64,000 bases of DNA from Bufo bufo (lineage: Eukaryota; Chordata; Amphibia; Anura; Bufonidae): positions 582,702,471 through 582,766,470 of the forward strand of contig NC_053390.1 of the NCBI RefSeq assembly GCF_905171765.1, given 5' to 3'. Of the stretch, positions 11,271 through 22,300 are shown in pieces. Position 1 is the stretch's first letter. Each line of letters starts with the position of its first letter. The position numbers and the translations under genes were made by a program. The notes under the pieces are model-generated. The model was not told the DNA's origin. It saw only the letters and a list, made by a program, of their open reading frames with translations, and ran no database searches.

Positions 11271-11710
11271 GATCTTTTATAAGACCGCTTAGTCCTCTTT
11301 TTTGCCTCTCTCTGTTGGTTGCACACTGTTGCAATATATAGCAATTAATGAATGTTGCTACCATGATATGTTTATATGCACAATTTGTGTTAGTTACTTG
11401 CAACAATGTTTCTCTTCACAGTGCAACTGAAATTTACTTTCCAGGGTGTGACCTCTGTGAAGACTCAACAGGAGGCGTTCACTCACATTGTTGTTTATGT
11501 GTCTCCCCGGCAACGTGATGTCATCATCACATGACCAGGGGAGGGTTATTTAAACCTGTTTTGTTTGCATGTTCTTCCACTCATACTGCTGCTCACTTCT
11601 TATTTGAAAAAGGCACCTGTGAGTGCCGAAACGCTGCGCGTCATATGAGTGACCAATAAATCTATCACCAGCAAAGATTTTTGGGAGTGCCGGTTTTTTT
11701 TCATTCTTCT
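11028..11710 (+). repeat. 683-bp 3' arm of PLE-c (right)
   Basis: Direct-sense 3' end of PLE-c: endonuclease C-terminus, stop codon, 3' UTR, hammerhead-like motif and tail. It pairs with 9310-9992. Its last three bases overlap the right target-site duplication, which may mark microhomology at integration. Confidence 0.92.
11603..11642 (+). ncRNA. hammerhead-ribozyme-like motif, PLE-c right arm
   Basis: Same motif as 9378-9417 in direct sense: TTGAAAA box, GGCAC/GTGCC stem II, GAAAC, a CTGCGC-type segment and GTC. Its position near the 3' terminus matches the pseudo-LTR location of hammerheads in Penelope-like elements. Confidence 0.5.
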
Positions 11711-11723
11711 ATTACCAGCAGGA
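11708..11723. repeat. target-site duplication of PLE-c, right copy
   Basis: tctattaccagcagga, identical to 9217-9232. Confidence 0.9.
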
Positions 11724-12931
11724 TCTCAGAGTATGTGGACATATTTCTTCAGAAGTACGTGCCAACTGTGCCATCGTACCTCAAAGACACAGGTCATGTC
11801 CTGCAGATCCTAAATGAGGTTTATACGGTGACAGAGGATGTACATCTGATGACAGCGGATGTTTCATCACTCTACACCATAATTCCTAACGATAAGGGAT
11901 TGGAGGCAGTAAGATATTTCATGGACAATGATGAGGGTATGGCAATTGAACAAAAATAATTTATTTTAAATTTTATTGAATATTGTTTAACCCATAATTA
12001 TTTTTGGTATAGTGACTCATTTTATTTACAGACGTCTGGTGTGGCGATGGGTGCGAAATTCACACCCAGTTTCGCCAATCTTTTTATGTCTTATTGGGAA
12101 AAAATTTTTATCACCCCAATTATACAAAAAATAGGAGCAGGAGGGAAGTTGATTCTGTGGTGAAGATACATCGATGATTGTCTGTGTATCTGGAAAGGTG
12201 ACGAGTCCTCTCTAATGGTGTTTATCCAGTACATCAACAATAATCAATGGAACATCAAATTTACGGAAGAGAGTAGTAAAATCAGGGTTAATTTCCTCGA
12301 TTTGGAAATATCTCCATCACCAACCAACGTCTGACAACCAAAACCTTCTTCAAACCCACAGACAGGAATGGCTATATTGATGCTACCAGCTGTCATTATA
12401 GCCCATGGTTACAGGGGGTCCCCAAGAGTCAGTTCCAACGCATAAAAAGGAATTGCTCCCATCAGGCTGACTATGAGACACAGAGTAATATCATTCTTGA
12501 AAGGTTTAAAGAAAAGGGTTACAATGAGGAGGTACTTCAAGATCAAAGAAGGGAAATTGGCGAAAATAATATCGGAATAAAAACAGCTAGAGAGAAAAAC
12601 ACTGAAAGATTCAAGTGGGCATTTAAAACTATGTATAAAGCATCATGTCCTGAGATTAGGCAGGTAATTAGGAAGAACTGGAGAGTATTGAAGAATGACG
12701 AGGTCATTGGTCCTTTGATCCCAAATAAACCACCTTTCATCTTTAAAAGGGCACATACTGTACGGAATAAAATTGTACGAGGATGTCTAAAATAAAAAAC
12801 CAAGAAGTCCACTAAAAATAACTTTGTGTGGTGTGGCTTCTGTTCGGCCTGTAAAAACAGATCCATGATGGATAAAAAAACGCAGCACTCAAAATACCAT
12901 ATCCTCCTCCTCAAATCAAAAAGAATTACGC
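11724..12931 (+). pseudogene. PLE-b RT, right arm, second part
   Basis: Continues the frame broken at 9232: SRISEYVDIFLQKY, then LMTADVSSLYTIIPNDKG, where the Asp of the RT metal site is expected, then a TAA after EQK at 11959. Further on are SGVAMGAKFTPSFANLFM and the YIDD box, with a TGA just before YIDD that is private to this arm. The frameshift after LDLEIS and the TAA in RGCLK near 12792 are shared with the left arm. Non-functional. Confidence 0.85.
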
Positions 12932-13291
12932 ATGAGAGGACAACTATCATGTGAGTCTGCAGGGGTCATCTATGTTTTAGAGTGCCCCTGCAGGCTACAA
13001 TATGTGGGCAGAACCTTAAGAAAATTAAAAACTAGGATTAGTGAGCACATAGGTAACATAAAAAGAGGCCTTGAGATACACAGTGTATCTGCTCACTTCA
13101 AACGAGTCCACCAAAATAATCCTGCAGGTTTAAGATTTGTTGGAGTCGAACTTGTACAAAAAAATTGGAGAGGTGGAGATGCGGCACAACAGATTAATAA
13201 AATCGAAGCAAAATGGATATATGAACTAAACACCCTACAACCTAACGGTCTCAACATAGAATGGGACATGAAGACCGTTAGCATGAATTGA
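12932..13291 (+). pseudogene. PLE-b GIY-YIG endonuclease domain (right arm)
   Basis: 119 open codons, nearly identical to the left-arm copy at 4582-4941, with a handful of substitutions. It has the GVIYVLECPC/LQYVGRT core and the GLN ending. The CGFCSAC-type zinc cluster of the left arm reads CGFCSACKN at 12830-12860 here. It is cut off from the RT by upstream stops. Confidence 0.85.
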
Positions 13292-14343
13292 ATGCAATCA
13301 CCAGGTTAGATAGATTTCAGTGTCCATTAGTGGCTTCTGTATGGTATGTGTAGGAAAATAGGTGGTTTGGGTGTGGGGTGGGTTGACAGAGGATCCAGCA
13401 TATTGGGGTTTTATGTGGTCCTTAGTAGATTAATAGTATCCTTACCATAGGTGTGTTTATATATATGTAGGTATTTGGGTAATAAGTACAATCTTCCGAT
13501 CGGATACAATATGTACAAATGATAATGAAAAGTGACGCCTTATCACATGTGCGGCCCATGTTCATCTCAGAACACGCACATTTGTATTGGCATTGAAGTC
13601 AGACACTATTTTATGAATGTAGCAATGTGTTGTCGATTTTTATGTGTGCAATGTTTACATAAGATTATATATAAAAAATCGGCGATTTAAAAAAAAATCT
13701 GTGATTTTAAATAATCGAATGTTTTATCGATATAAATAATCAAATGTTTTATCGATATGAATTTTATACGATTATATATGAATCCTGATTATAGAATTGT
13801 TTCAAAAAATCGTCGATTTAAAAACAAATCGGTGATTTTAAATAATCGAATGTTTTATCGATATTTTTTAATAATCGAATGTTTTATCAATATGAATTTA
13901 TACGATTATATATGAATCCTGATTCGGGAAACCGGATATGACATCAGAGTTGGGAGGGATAAAAACACAGCTTCGGCTGATTAGTTTGTAACGCCCCAGA
14001 TGAAGCTAAGGCGAAACCCGGGTCGTGCATCTATATACGCTTTTTACCAATGGATGTTTGTAAGTACAATAAATCTTACTGAATATTAAACACCCTGGGT
14101 ATTGCACTATGTTCTGTTTCTCCTGAAGGAGAGAAAAAATTTTGCTGGTCGGTATTGGGATATTGGAGATGCACTGGTGATATCGTGGATAGAATCTTCC
14201 TGTGAGTGAAACTCCTGCCTGTGGAAACCTAGCGCGGACCCATCTACATGTAGTTTGGTTGTCTTTCTGGAGAAGGAACTTACTCCTTTTTTTGGGACTG
14301 CTGCTTTAACCGCTCCTGATATCGCACAGAAACTTTCTTTGTG
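13292..14343 (+). other. PLE-b 3' UTR and pseudo-LTR (right arm)
   Basis: Non-coding. It mirrors 3606-4581. It holds the AT-rich repeats (13630-13925) and the hammerhead-like motif (13997-14024). Its last 54 bp (14290-14343) repeat the ORF leader found at 7553-7606, as expected if PLE pseudo-LTRs are arranged in tandem with the leader. Confidence 0.65.
13997..14024 (+). ncRNA. hammerhead-ribozyme-like motif, PLE-b right arm
   Basis: CAGATGA (one mismatch to CUGAUGA), a short stem II region, GAAAC, the CCCGGG palindrome and GTC. This is the best match to the hammerhead core in the window. Confidence 0.55.
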
Positions 14344-14344
14344 T

Positions 14345-14832
14345 TTCATACAGAGTACACCAAACTCTCAATGTTAATATCGTTATTCAAGTGCCCCCTA
14401 GTCTTACGAGGAGTCCAACCAATATGGCACGTGTTATTCACACATAACCACAGGTTAGAATATCCCCTCTGTCTACGAGCCGCCATTCCTGGACGTGCAA
14501 CATGACAGGCAAGGAATCATCCTCTAGATTACGGGGGAAGATTTATTCAGAAACAAGACCTAAAGCACCTAGTGTCACCAACCTCTCAAATTCATGCAGA
14601 CTCAAAAGTTTCACAGTCCGGACACTCGACCGCAAACTGCAGATCACATGTATTAAATGCTAAGAACGCGCCATAGTAGTGCTATTTATAGCAAATCTCA
14701 TGCGAGTTGTATACAGGATGAGGACAAAAATGTAGCTCCCATGGCATAGGGGTAGCTCCCAGAGCTGAAGTATATACGTTAAAAAATGAAAAGGTACCAA
14801 AATGGGGTTGCAAAATCACATAACGTAAATTT
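14345..14832 (-). repeat. PLE-d inverted-repeat arm (left)
   Basis: The reverse complement of about 15235-15722, with scattered mismatches and small indels. On the minus strand it lies downstream of the PLE-d endonuclease fragment, so it is that element's 3' non-coding end. Confidence 0.85.
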
Positions 14833-15055
14833 ATTAATACAATCCTTCAGGCACCATCTTGATCTAGTTGACCAGTATTCCACCACTCACTCCTACCAAA
14901 CGGGCCAAATCCTCATCGTGCTTCTAGAAATAAGTGAAAAGAGACAGAATATTAGAAATTAAATAAAATCACCCTGTTGGTTCAACAGGGGGCACTAGCA
15001 AACACACTTCCAGACAAAAGGGAGGGGCAAGCAAGCAAAATCCGAAACAGCCAAC

Positions 15056-15232
15056 TCAGGACAATAACCAGGGCTTATAGTCCACATTTAACCCTTGAGG
15101 TCTTAATGTATTCAGTCTGGTAATCCAACGAATCTCAAATTTTTTTAAATATGTGTGTCTATTACCACCTCCACGGGGGATGTGATCTATTAGTATGCAC
15201 TTCAGATCTCCTTCTTTGTGGCCCATGTCAGT
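15056..15232 (-). pseudogene. PLE-d GIY-YIG endonuclease C-terminal fragment
   Basis: Fifty-nine minus-strand codons ending at the TGA at 15056-15058. They read through IPRGGGNR and KFEIRWITRLNTLRPQGLN, the conserved C-terminal block of PLE GIY-YIG nucleases (compare TLQPNGLN in PLE-b and TLAPKGLN in PLE-c). The rest of the gene is missing. It lies in the spacer of an inverted repeat, the same design as PLE-b and PLE-c. It was too short for ordinary gene calling. Confidence 0.75.
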
Positions 15233-15234
15233 AA

Positions 15235-15722
15235 ATTTACGTTATGTGATTTTGCAACCCCCTTTTGGTACCTTTTCAATTTTTAGGTATATACTTCAGC
15301 TCTGGGAGCTACCCCTATGCCATGGGAGCTACATTTTTGTCCTCATCCTGTATACAACTCGCATGAGATTTGCTATACATAGCACTACTATGGCGCGTTC
15401 TTAGCATTTAATACATGTGATCTGCAGTTTGCGGTCGAGTGTCCGGACTGTGAGACTTTTGAGTCTAGCATGAATTTGAGAGGTTGGTCACACTAGGGGC
15501 TTTAGGTCTTGTTTCTGAATAAATCTTCCCCCGTAATCTAGAGGATGGTTCCTTGCCTGTCATGTTGCACGTCCAGGAATGGCGGCTCGTAGACAGAGGG
15601 GATATTCTAACCTGTGGTTATGTGTGAATAACACGTGCCATATTGGTTGAATTCCTCGTAAGACTAGGGGGCACTTGAATAACGATATTAACATTGAGAG
15701 TTTGGTGTACTCTTTATTAAAA
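15235..15722 (+). repeat. PLE-d inverted-repeat arm (right)
   Basis: Inverted copy of 14345-14832. The loop between the arms is about 400 bp and holds the endonuclease fragment. The outer side abuts the PLE-b terminal segment with its (AT)n tract. Confidence 0.85.
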
Positions 15723-15735
15723 CTTGCGGCACTTC

Positions 15736-15737
<2 letters not shown>

Positions 15738-15787
<50 letters not shown>
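15738..15787. repeat. (AT)n microsatellite, right arm of PLE-b
   Basis: About 25 AT units; the counterpart of 3548-3579. The length difference between arms fits normal microsatellite slippage after the inverted duplication. Confidence 0.9.
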
Positions 15788-15789
<2 letters not shown>

Positions 15790-15839
15790 TATATCCCCTC
15801 ATCAACAGTACGGTACTACCGTGTAACATGTCACCAGTT

Positions 15840-16318
15840 TTGGACCAGGCTTGGATCCCAAAAGACTTGTCTGTACCTTGTGCAGAATAGACATTTATAC
15901 CACCATCAAACATACATTTTTGTACTCAAGTCAAGTGCAATGATTCTTTGTTTTATTTATTTTTTATTTATCACAATATTTTGGGGGCTACCTACCCATT
16001 AAAAAAAATAAAAAATAAAAACATTGTTGGCTACTTGTTCCTCCTCCATTGCTGCCTCCACCTACAACACCACATTCACCGCCTCCTCAACCTCCGACTC
16101 CATATCCAGCTCCTTCTCTGAGTTGCAGGTTAATAATTTGTAATTTTTAGTTATTTTATATCATTTTAAGTAATTTTCCTATCCACATTTGTTTGCAGAG
16201 CAGTTGCCATGGTCTTAAGCACATTTAACTGCCTTTTACATCCCTCTAGCCTTTTCAAGGACTATTTTAGAGCCATTTTAATTTTAAAAAGTCGCAATTT
16301 TAGTGCCCTAAATTGAAA
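15840..16318 (+). mobile_element. hAT family A 3' fragment (transposase tail and 3' UTR)
   Basis: It begins within the last transposase codons (QAWIPKDLSVPCAE, stop near 15889). The 3' UTR that follows closely matches 23730-24100 and 46080-46330, including the shared ccacatttgtttgcagag. The upstream part is cut by the PLE-b complex. The 92-bp array starts where the UTR ends, in place of the expected terminal inverted repeat. Confidence 0.8.
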
Positions 16319-19300
16319 AAATTCTTATTTTCAATTGTTGGGTGACATTTAACCATTTTTGGTGTATACAAACCCCTGCTGTGCCTGGGTGACAGGGGCC
16401 TAAATTTCTCAAAATCCTCTGTTGTATTGCTGGGTGACATGAACCCCCTTTTGCCATAAATGAACCCCTGCTCTGCATTGCTGACAGAGTCCTAAATCTC
16501 TCCAAATCCTTAGTTGTATTGCTGGGTGACATGTACCCCCTTTTGAGGTGAATGAACTTCTGCTCTGCATTGCTGACAGGGGCCTAAATCTCTCCAAATC
16601 CTATTGCTGGGTGACATGTATCCCCTTTTGCCATGAATGAACCCCTGCTCTGCATTGCTGACAGGGGCCTAAATCTCTCAAAATCCTCTGTTGTATTGCT
16701 GGGTGACATGAACCCCCTTTTGCCGTAAATGAAACCCTGCTCTGCATTGTTGACAGGGGCCTAAATCTCTCCAAATCCTCTGTTGTATTGCTGGGTGACA
16801 TGAACCCCCTTTTGCCGTGAATAAACCCCTGCTCTGCATTGCTGACAGGGGCCTAAATCTCTCCAAATCCTCTGTTGTATTGCTGGGTGACATGTACCCC
16901 CTTTTACTGTGAATGAACCCCTGCTCTGCATTGCTGACAGGGGCCTAAATCTCTCCAAATCCTATTGCTGGGTGACATGTACCCCCTTCTGCCATGAATG
17001 AACCCCTGCTCTGCATTGCTGACAGCGGCCTAAATCTCTCAAAATCCTCTGTTGTATTGCTGAGTGACATGAACCTCCTTTTGCCGTGAATGAACCCCTG
17101 CTCTGCATTGTTGACAGGGGCCTAAATCTCTCCAAATCCTCTGTTGTATTGCTGGGTGACATGTACCCCCTTTTGCTGTGAATGAACCCCTGCTCTGCAT
17201 TGCTGACAGGGGCCTAAATCTATCAAAATCATCTGTTGTATTGCTGGGTGACATGAACCCCCTTTTGCCGTGAATGAACCCATGCTCTGCATTGCTGACA
17301 GGGGCCTAAATCTCTCAAAATCCTCTGTTCTATTGCTGGGTGACATGTACTCCCTTTTGCCGTGAATGAACCCCATCTCTTCATTGCTGACAGGGGCTTA
17401 AATCTCTCAAAATCCTCTGTTCTATTGCTGGGTGACATTTACCCCCTTTTGCCGTGAATGAACCCCTGCTCTGCATTGCTGACAGGGGCCTAAATCTCTC
17501 AAAATCCTCTGTTGTATTGCTGGGTAACATGAACCCCCTTTTGCCGTGAATGAACCCCTGCTCTGCATTGCTGACAGGGGCCTGAATCTCTCAAAATCCT
17601 CTGTTGTATTGCTGGGTGACATGAACCCCCTTTTGCCGTGAATGAACCCCTGCTCTGCATTGCTGACAGGGGCCTAAATCTCTCAAAATCCTCTGTTGTA
17701 TTGCTGGGTGACATGAACCCCTTTTTGCCGTGAATGAACCCCTACTCTGCATTGCTGACAGAGGCCTAAATCTCTCCAAATCCTCTGTTGTATTGCTAGG
17801 TGACATGTACCCCCTTTTGCCGTGAATGAACCCCTGCTATGCATTGCTGACAGGGGCCTAAATCTCTCAAAATCATCTGTTGTATTGCTGGGTGACATGA
17901 ACCCCCATTTTGCTGCGAATGAACCCCTGCTCAGCATTGCTGACAGGGGCCTAAATCTCTCAAAATCCTCTGTTCTATTGCTGGGTGACATGTACCCCCT
18001 TTTGCCGTGAATGAACCCCTGCTCTGCATTGCTGACAGGGGCCTAAATCTCTCAAAATCTTCTGTTGTATTGCTGGGTGACATGTACACCCTTTTGCCGT
18101 AAATAAACCACTGCTCTGCATTGCTGACAGGGGCCTAAATCTCTCAAAATCCTCTGTTGTATTGCTGGGTGACATGAACCCCCTTTTGCCGTGAATGAAC
18201 CCCTGCTCTGCATTGCTGACAGGGGCCTAAATCTCTCAAAATCCTCTGTTGTATTGCTGGGTGACATGAACCCCCTTTTGCCGTGAATGAACCCCTGCTC
18301 TGCATTGCTGACAGGGGCCTAAATCTCTCAAAATCCTCTGTTGTATTGCTGGGTGACATGAACCCCCTTTTGCCGTGAATGAAACCCTGCTCTGCATTGT
18401 TGACAGGGGCCTAAATCTCTCCAAATCCTCTGTTGTATTGCTGGGTGACATGTACCCCCTTTTGCTGTGAATGAACCCCTGCTCTGCATTGCTGAAAGGG
18501 GCCTAAATCTCTCCAAATGCTATTGCTGGGTGACATGTACCCCCTTTTGCCATGAATGAACCCCTGCTCTGCATTGCTGACAGGGGCCTAAATCTCTCAA
18601 AATCCTCTGTTGTATTGTTGAGTGACATGAACCCCCTTTTGCCGTGAATGAACCCCTGCTCTGCATTGCTGACAGGGGCCTAAATCTCTCAAAATCCTCT
18701 GTTGTATTGCTGGGTGACATGAACCCCTTTTTGCCGTGAATGAACCCCTGCTCTGCATTGCTGACAGAGGATTAAATCTCTCCAAATCCTCTGTTGTATT
18801 GCTAGGTGACATGTACCCCCTTTTGCTGTGAATGAACCCCTGCTCTGCATTGCTGACAGGGGCCTAAATCTATCAAAATCATCTGTTGTATTGCGGGGTG
18901 ACATGAACCCCCTTCTGCCATGAATGAACCCATGCTCTGCATTGCTGACAGGGGCCTAAATCTCTCAAAATCCTCTGTTCTATTGCTGGGTGACATGTAC
19001 TCCCTTTTGCCGTGAATGAACCTCATCTCTTCATTGCTGACAGGGGCTTAAATCTCTCAAAATCCTCTGTTCTATTGCTGGGTGACATTTACCCCCTTTT
19101 GCCGTGAATGAACCCCTGCTCTGCATTGCTGACAGGGGCCTAAATCTCTCAAAATCCTCTGTTGTATTGCTGGGTAACATGAACCCCCTTTTGCCGTGAA
19201 TGAACCCCTGCTCTGCATTGCTGACAGGGGCCTGAATCTCTCAAAATCCTCTGTTGTATTGCTGGGTGACATGAACCCCCTTTTGCCGTGAATGAACCCC

Positions 19301-22300
19301 TGCTCTGCATTGCTGACAGGGGCCTAAATCTCTCAAAATCCTCTGTTGTATTGCTGGGTGACATGAACCCCCTTTTGCCGTGAATGAAACCCTGCTCTGC
19401 ATTGTTGACAGGGGCCTAAATCTCTCCAAATCCTCTGTTGTATTGCTGGGTGACATGTACCCCCTTTTGCTGTGAATGAACCCCTGCTCTGCATTGCTGA
19501 AAGGGGCCTAAATCTCTCCAAATGCTATTGCTGGGTGACATGTACCCCCTTTTGCCATGAATGAACCCCTGCTCTGCATTGCTGACAGGGGCCTAAATCT
19601 CTCAAAATCCTCTGTTGTATTGTTGAGTGACATGAACCCCTTTTTGCCGTGAATGAACCCCTGCTCTGCATTGCTGACAGGGGCCAAAATCTCTCAAAAT
19701 CCTCTGTTGTATTGCTGGGTGACATGAACCCCTTTTTGCCGTGAATGAACCCCTGCTCTGCATTGCTGACAGAGGATTAAATCTCTCCAAATCCTCTGTT
19801 GTATTGCTAGGTGACATGTACCCCCTTTTGCTGTGAATGAACCCCTGCTCTGCATTGCTGACAGGGGCCTAAATCTATCAAAATCATCTGTTGTATTGCT
19901 GGGTGACATGAACCCCCTTCTGCCGTGAATGAACCCATGCTCTGCATTGCTGACAGGGGCCTAAATCTCTCAAAATCCTCTGTTCTATTGCTGGGTGACA
20001 TGTACTCCCTTTTGCCGTGAATGAACCCCATCTCTTCATTGCTGACAGGGGCTTAAATCTCTCAAAATCCTCTGTTCTATTGCTGGGTGACATTTACCCC
20101 CTTTTGCCGTGAATGAACCCCTGCTCTGCATTGCTGACAGGGGCCTAAATCTCTCAAAATCCTCTGTTGTATTGCTGGGTAACATGAACCCCCTTTTGCC
20201 GTGAATGAACCCCTGCTCTGCATTGCTGACAGGGGCCTGAATCTCTCAAAATCCTCTGTTGTATTGCTGGGTGACATGAACCCCCTTTTGCCGTGAATGA
20301 ACCCCTGCTCTGCATTGCTGACAGGGGCCTAAATCTCTCAAAATCCTCTGTTGTATTGCTGGGTGACATGAACCCCTTTTTGCCGTGAATGAACCCCTGC
20401 TCTGCATTGCTGACAGAGGCCTAAATCTCTCCAAATCCTCTGTTGTATTGCTAGGTGACATGTACCCCCTTTTGCCGTGAATGAACCCCTGCTATGCATT
20501 GCTGACAGGGGCCTAAATGTCTCAAAATCATCTGTTGTATTGCTGGGTGACATGAACCCCCTTTTGCTGCGAATGAACCCCTGCTCAGCATTGCTGACAG
20601 GGGCCTAAATCTCTCAAAATCCTCTGTTCTATTGCTGGGTGACATGTACCCCCTTTTGCCGTGAATGAACCCCTGCTCTGCATTGCTGACAGGGGCCTAA
20701 ATCTCTCAAAATCTTCTGTTGTATTGCTGGGTGACATGTACCCCCTTTTGCCGTAAATAAACCACTGCTCTGCATTGCTGACAGGGGCCTAAATCTCTCA
20801 AAATCCTCTGTTGTATTGCTGGGTGACATGAACCCCCTTTTGCCGTGAATGAACCCCTGCTCTGCATTGCTGACAGGGGCCTAAATCTCTCAAAATCCTC
20901 TGTTGTATTGCTGGGTGACATGTACCCCCCTTTTGCTGTGAATGAACCCCTGCTCTGCATTGCTGAAAGGGGCCTAAATCTCTCCAAATGCTATTGCTGG
21001 GTGACATGTACCCCCTTTTGCCATGAATGAACCCCTGCTCTGCATTGCTGACAGGGGCCTAAATCTCTCAAAATCCTCTGTTGTATTGTTGAGTGACATG
21101 AACCCCCTTTTGCTGTGAATGAACCCCTGCTCTGCATTGTTGACAGGGGCCTAAATCTCTCCAAATCTTCTGTTGTATTGCTGGGTGACATGAACCCCCT
21201 TTTGCCGTGAATGAACCCCTGCTCTGCATTGCTGACAGGGGCCTAAATCTCTCAAAATCCTCTGTTCTATTGCTGGGTGACATGTACTCCCTTTTGCCGT
21301 GAATGAACCCCGTCTCTTCATTGCTGACAGGGGCTTAAATCTCTCAAAATCCTCTGTTCTATTGCTGGGTGACATGTACACCCTTTTGCCGTGAATGAAC
21401 CCCTGCTCTGCATTGCTGACAGGGGCCTAAATCTCTTAAAATCCTCTGTTGTATTGCTGGGTAACATGAACCCCCTTTTGCTGTGAATGAACCCCTGCTC
21501 TGCATTGCTGACAGGGGCCTGAATCTCTCAAAACCCTCTGTTGTATTGCTGGGTGACATGAACCCCCTTTTGCCGTGAATGAACCCCTGCTCTGCATTGT
21601 TGACAGGGGCCTAAATCTCTCAAAATCCTCTGTTGTATTGCTGGGTGACATGAACCCCCTTTTGCCGTAAATGAACCCCTGCTCTGCATTTCTGACAGGG
21701 GCCTAAATCTCTCCAAATCCTCTGTTGTATTGCTGGGTGATATGTACCCCCTTTTGCCGTGAATGAACCCCTGCTCTGCATTGCTGACAGGGGCCTAAAT
21801 CTCTCAAAATCATCTGTTGTATTGCTGGGTGACATGAACCCCCTTTTGCCGTGAATGAACCCCTGCTCTGCATTGCTGACAGGGGCCTAAATCTCTCAAA
21901 ATCCTCTGTTCTATTGCTGGGTGACATGTACCCCCTTTTGTCGTGAATGAACCCTTGCTCTGCATTGCTGACAGGGGCCTAAATCTCTCAAAATCCTCTG
22001 TTGTATTGCTGGGTGACATGAACCCCCTTTTGCCGTGATTGAACCCCTGCTCTGCATTTCTGACAGGGGCCTAAATCTCTCAAAATCCTCTGTTCTATTG
22101 CTGGGTGACATGTACCCCCTTTTGCTGTGAATGAACCCCTGCTCTGCATTGCTGACAGGGGCCTAGATCTCTCAAAATCCACTGTTCTATTGCTGGGTGA
22201 CATGAACCCCATTTTGCCGTGAATGAACCCCTGCTCTGCATTGCTGACAGGGGCCTAAATCTCTTAAAATCCTCTGTTGTATTGCTGGGTAACATGAACC

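Larger units (their letters stand above)
9233..11707 (+). mobile_element. PLE-c: palindromic Penelope-like element inserted in PLE-b
   Basis: About 2.5 kb. Order: 77 bp of unique 5' sequence, an inverted copy of the element's own 3' end (9310-9992), a 5'-truncated RT plus GIY-YIG frame, and the 3' end (11028-11710). The arms are 683 bp each and nearly identical. The inverted arm contains the complement of the GIY-YIG C-terminus, the 3' UTR and the hammerhead-like motif. Flanking 16-bp duplications prove a real insertion. The arms differ by only a few bases, so the event is fairly recent. Confidence 0.92.
3502..15838. mobile_element. PLE-b: Penelope-like element as a 12-kb palindrome, with nested PLEs
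   Basis: The left part (3502-7606, minus sense) and right part (7607-15838, plus sense) are inverted copies of the same PLE. The outermost arms match at 3504-3548 and 15788-15837 (acatgttacacggtagtacc and its complement), followed on each side by an (AT)n tract. The right arm is longer because PLE-c sits at 9233-11707 and PLE-d at about 14345-15722. The left arm has a deletion relative to the right, equivalent to right-arm positions of about 8866-11843. Both arms share premature stops and a frameshift, so the inverted copies come from one dead sequence. Confidence 0.8.

Noticed and set aside
15675..16002. Frames containing long YIYIYI runs
   Set aside because: Translation of the (AT)n tract.
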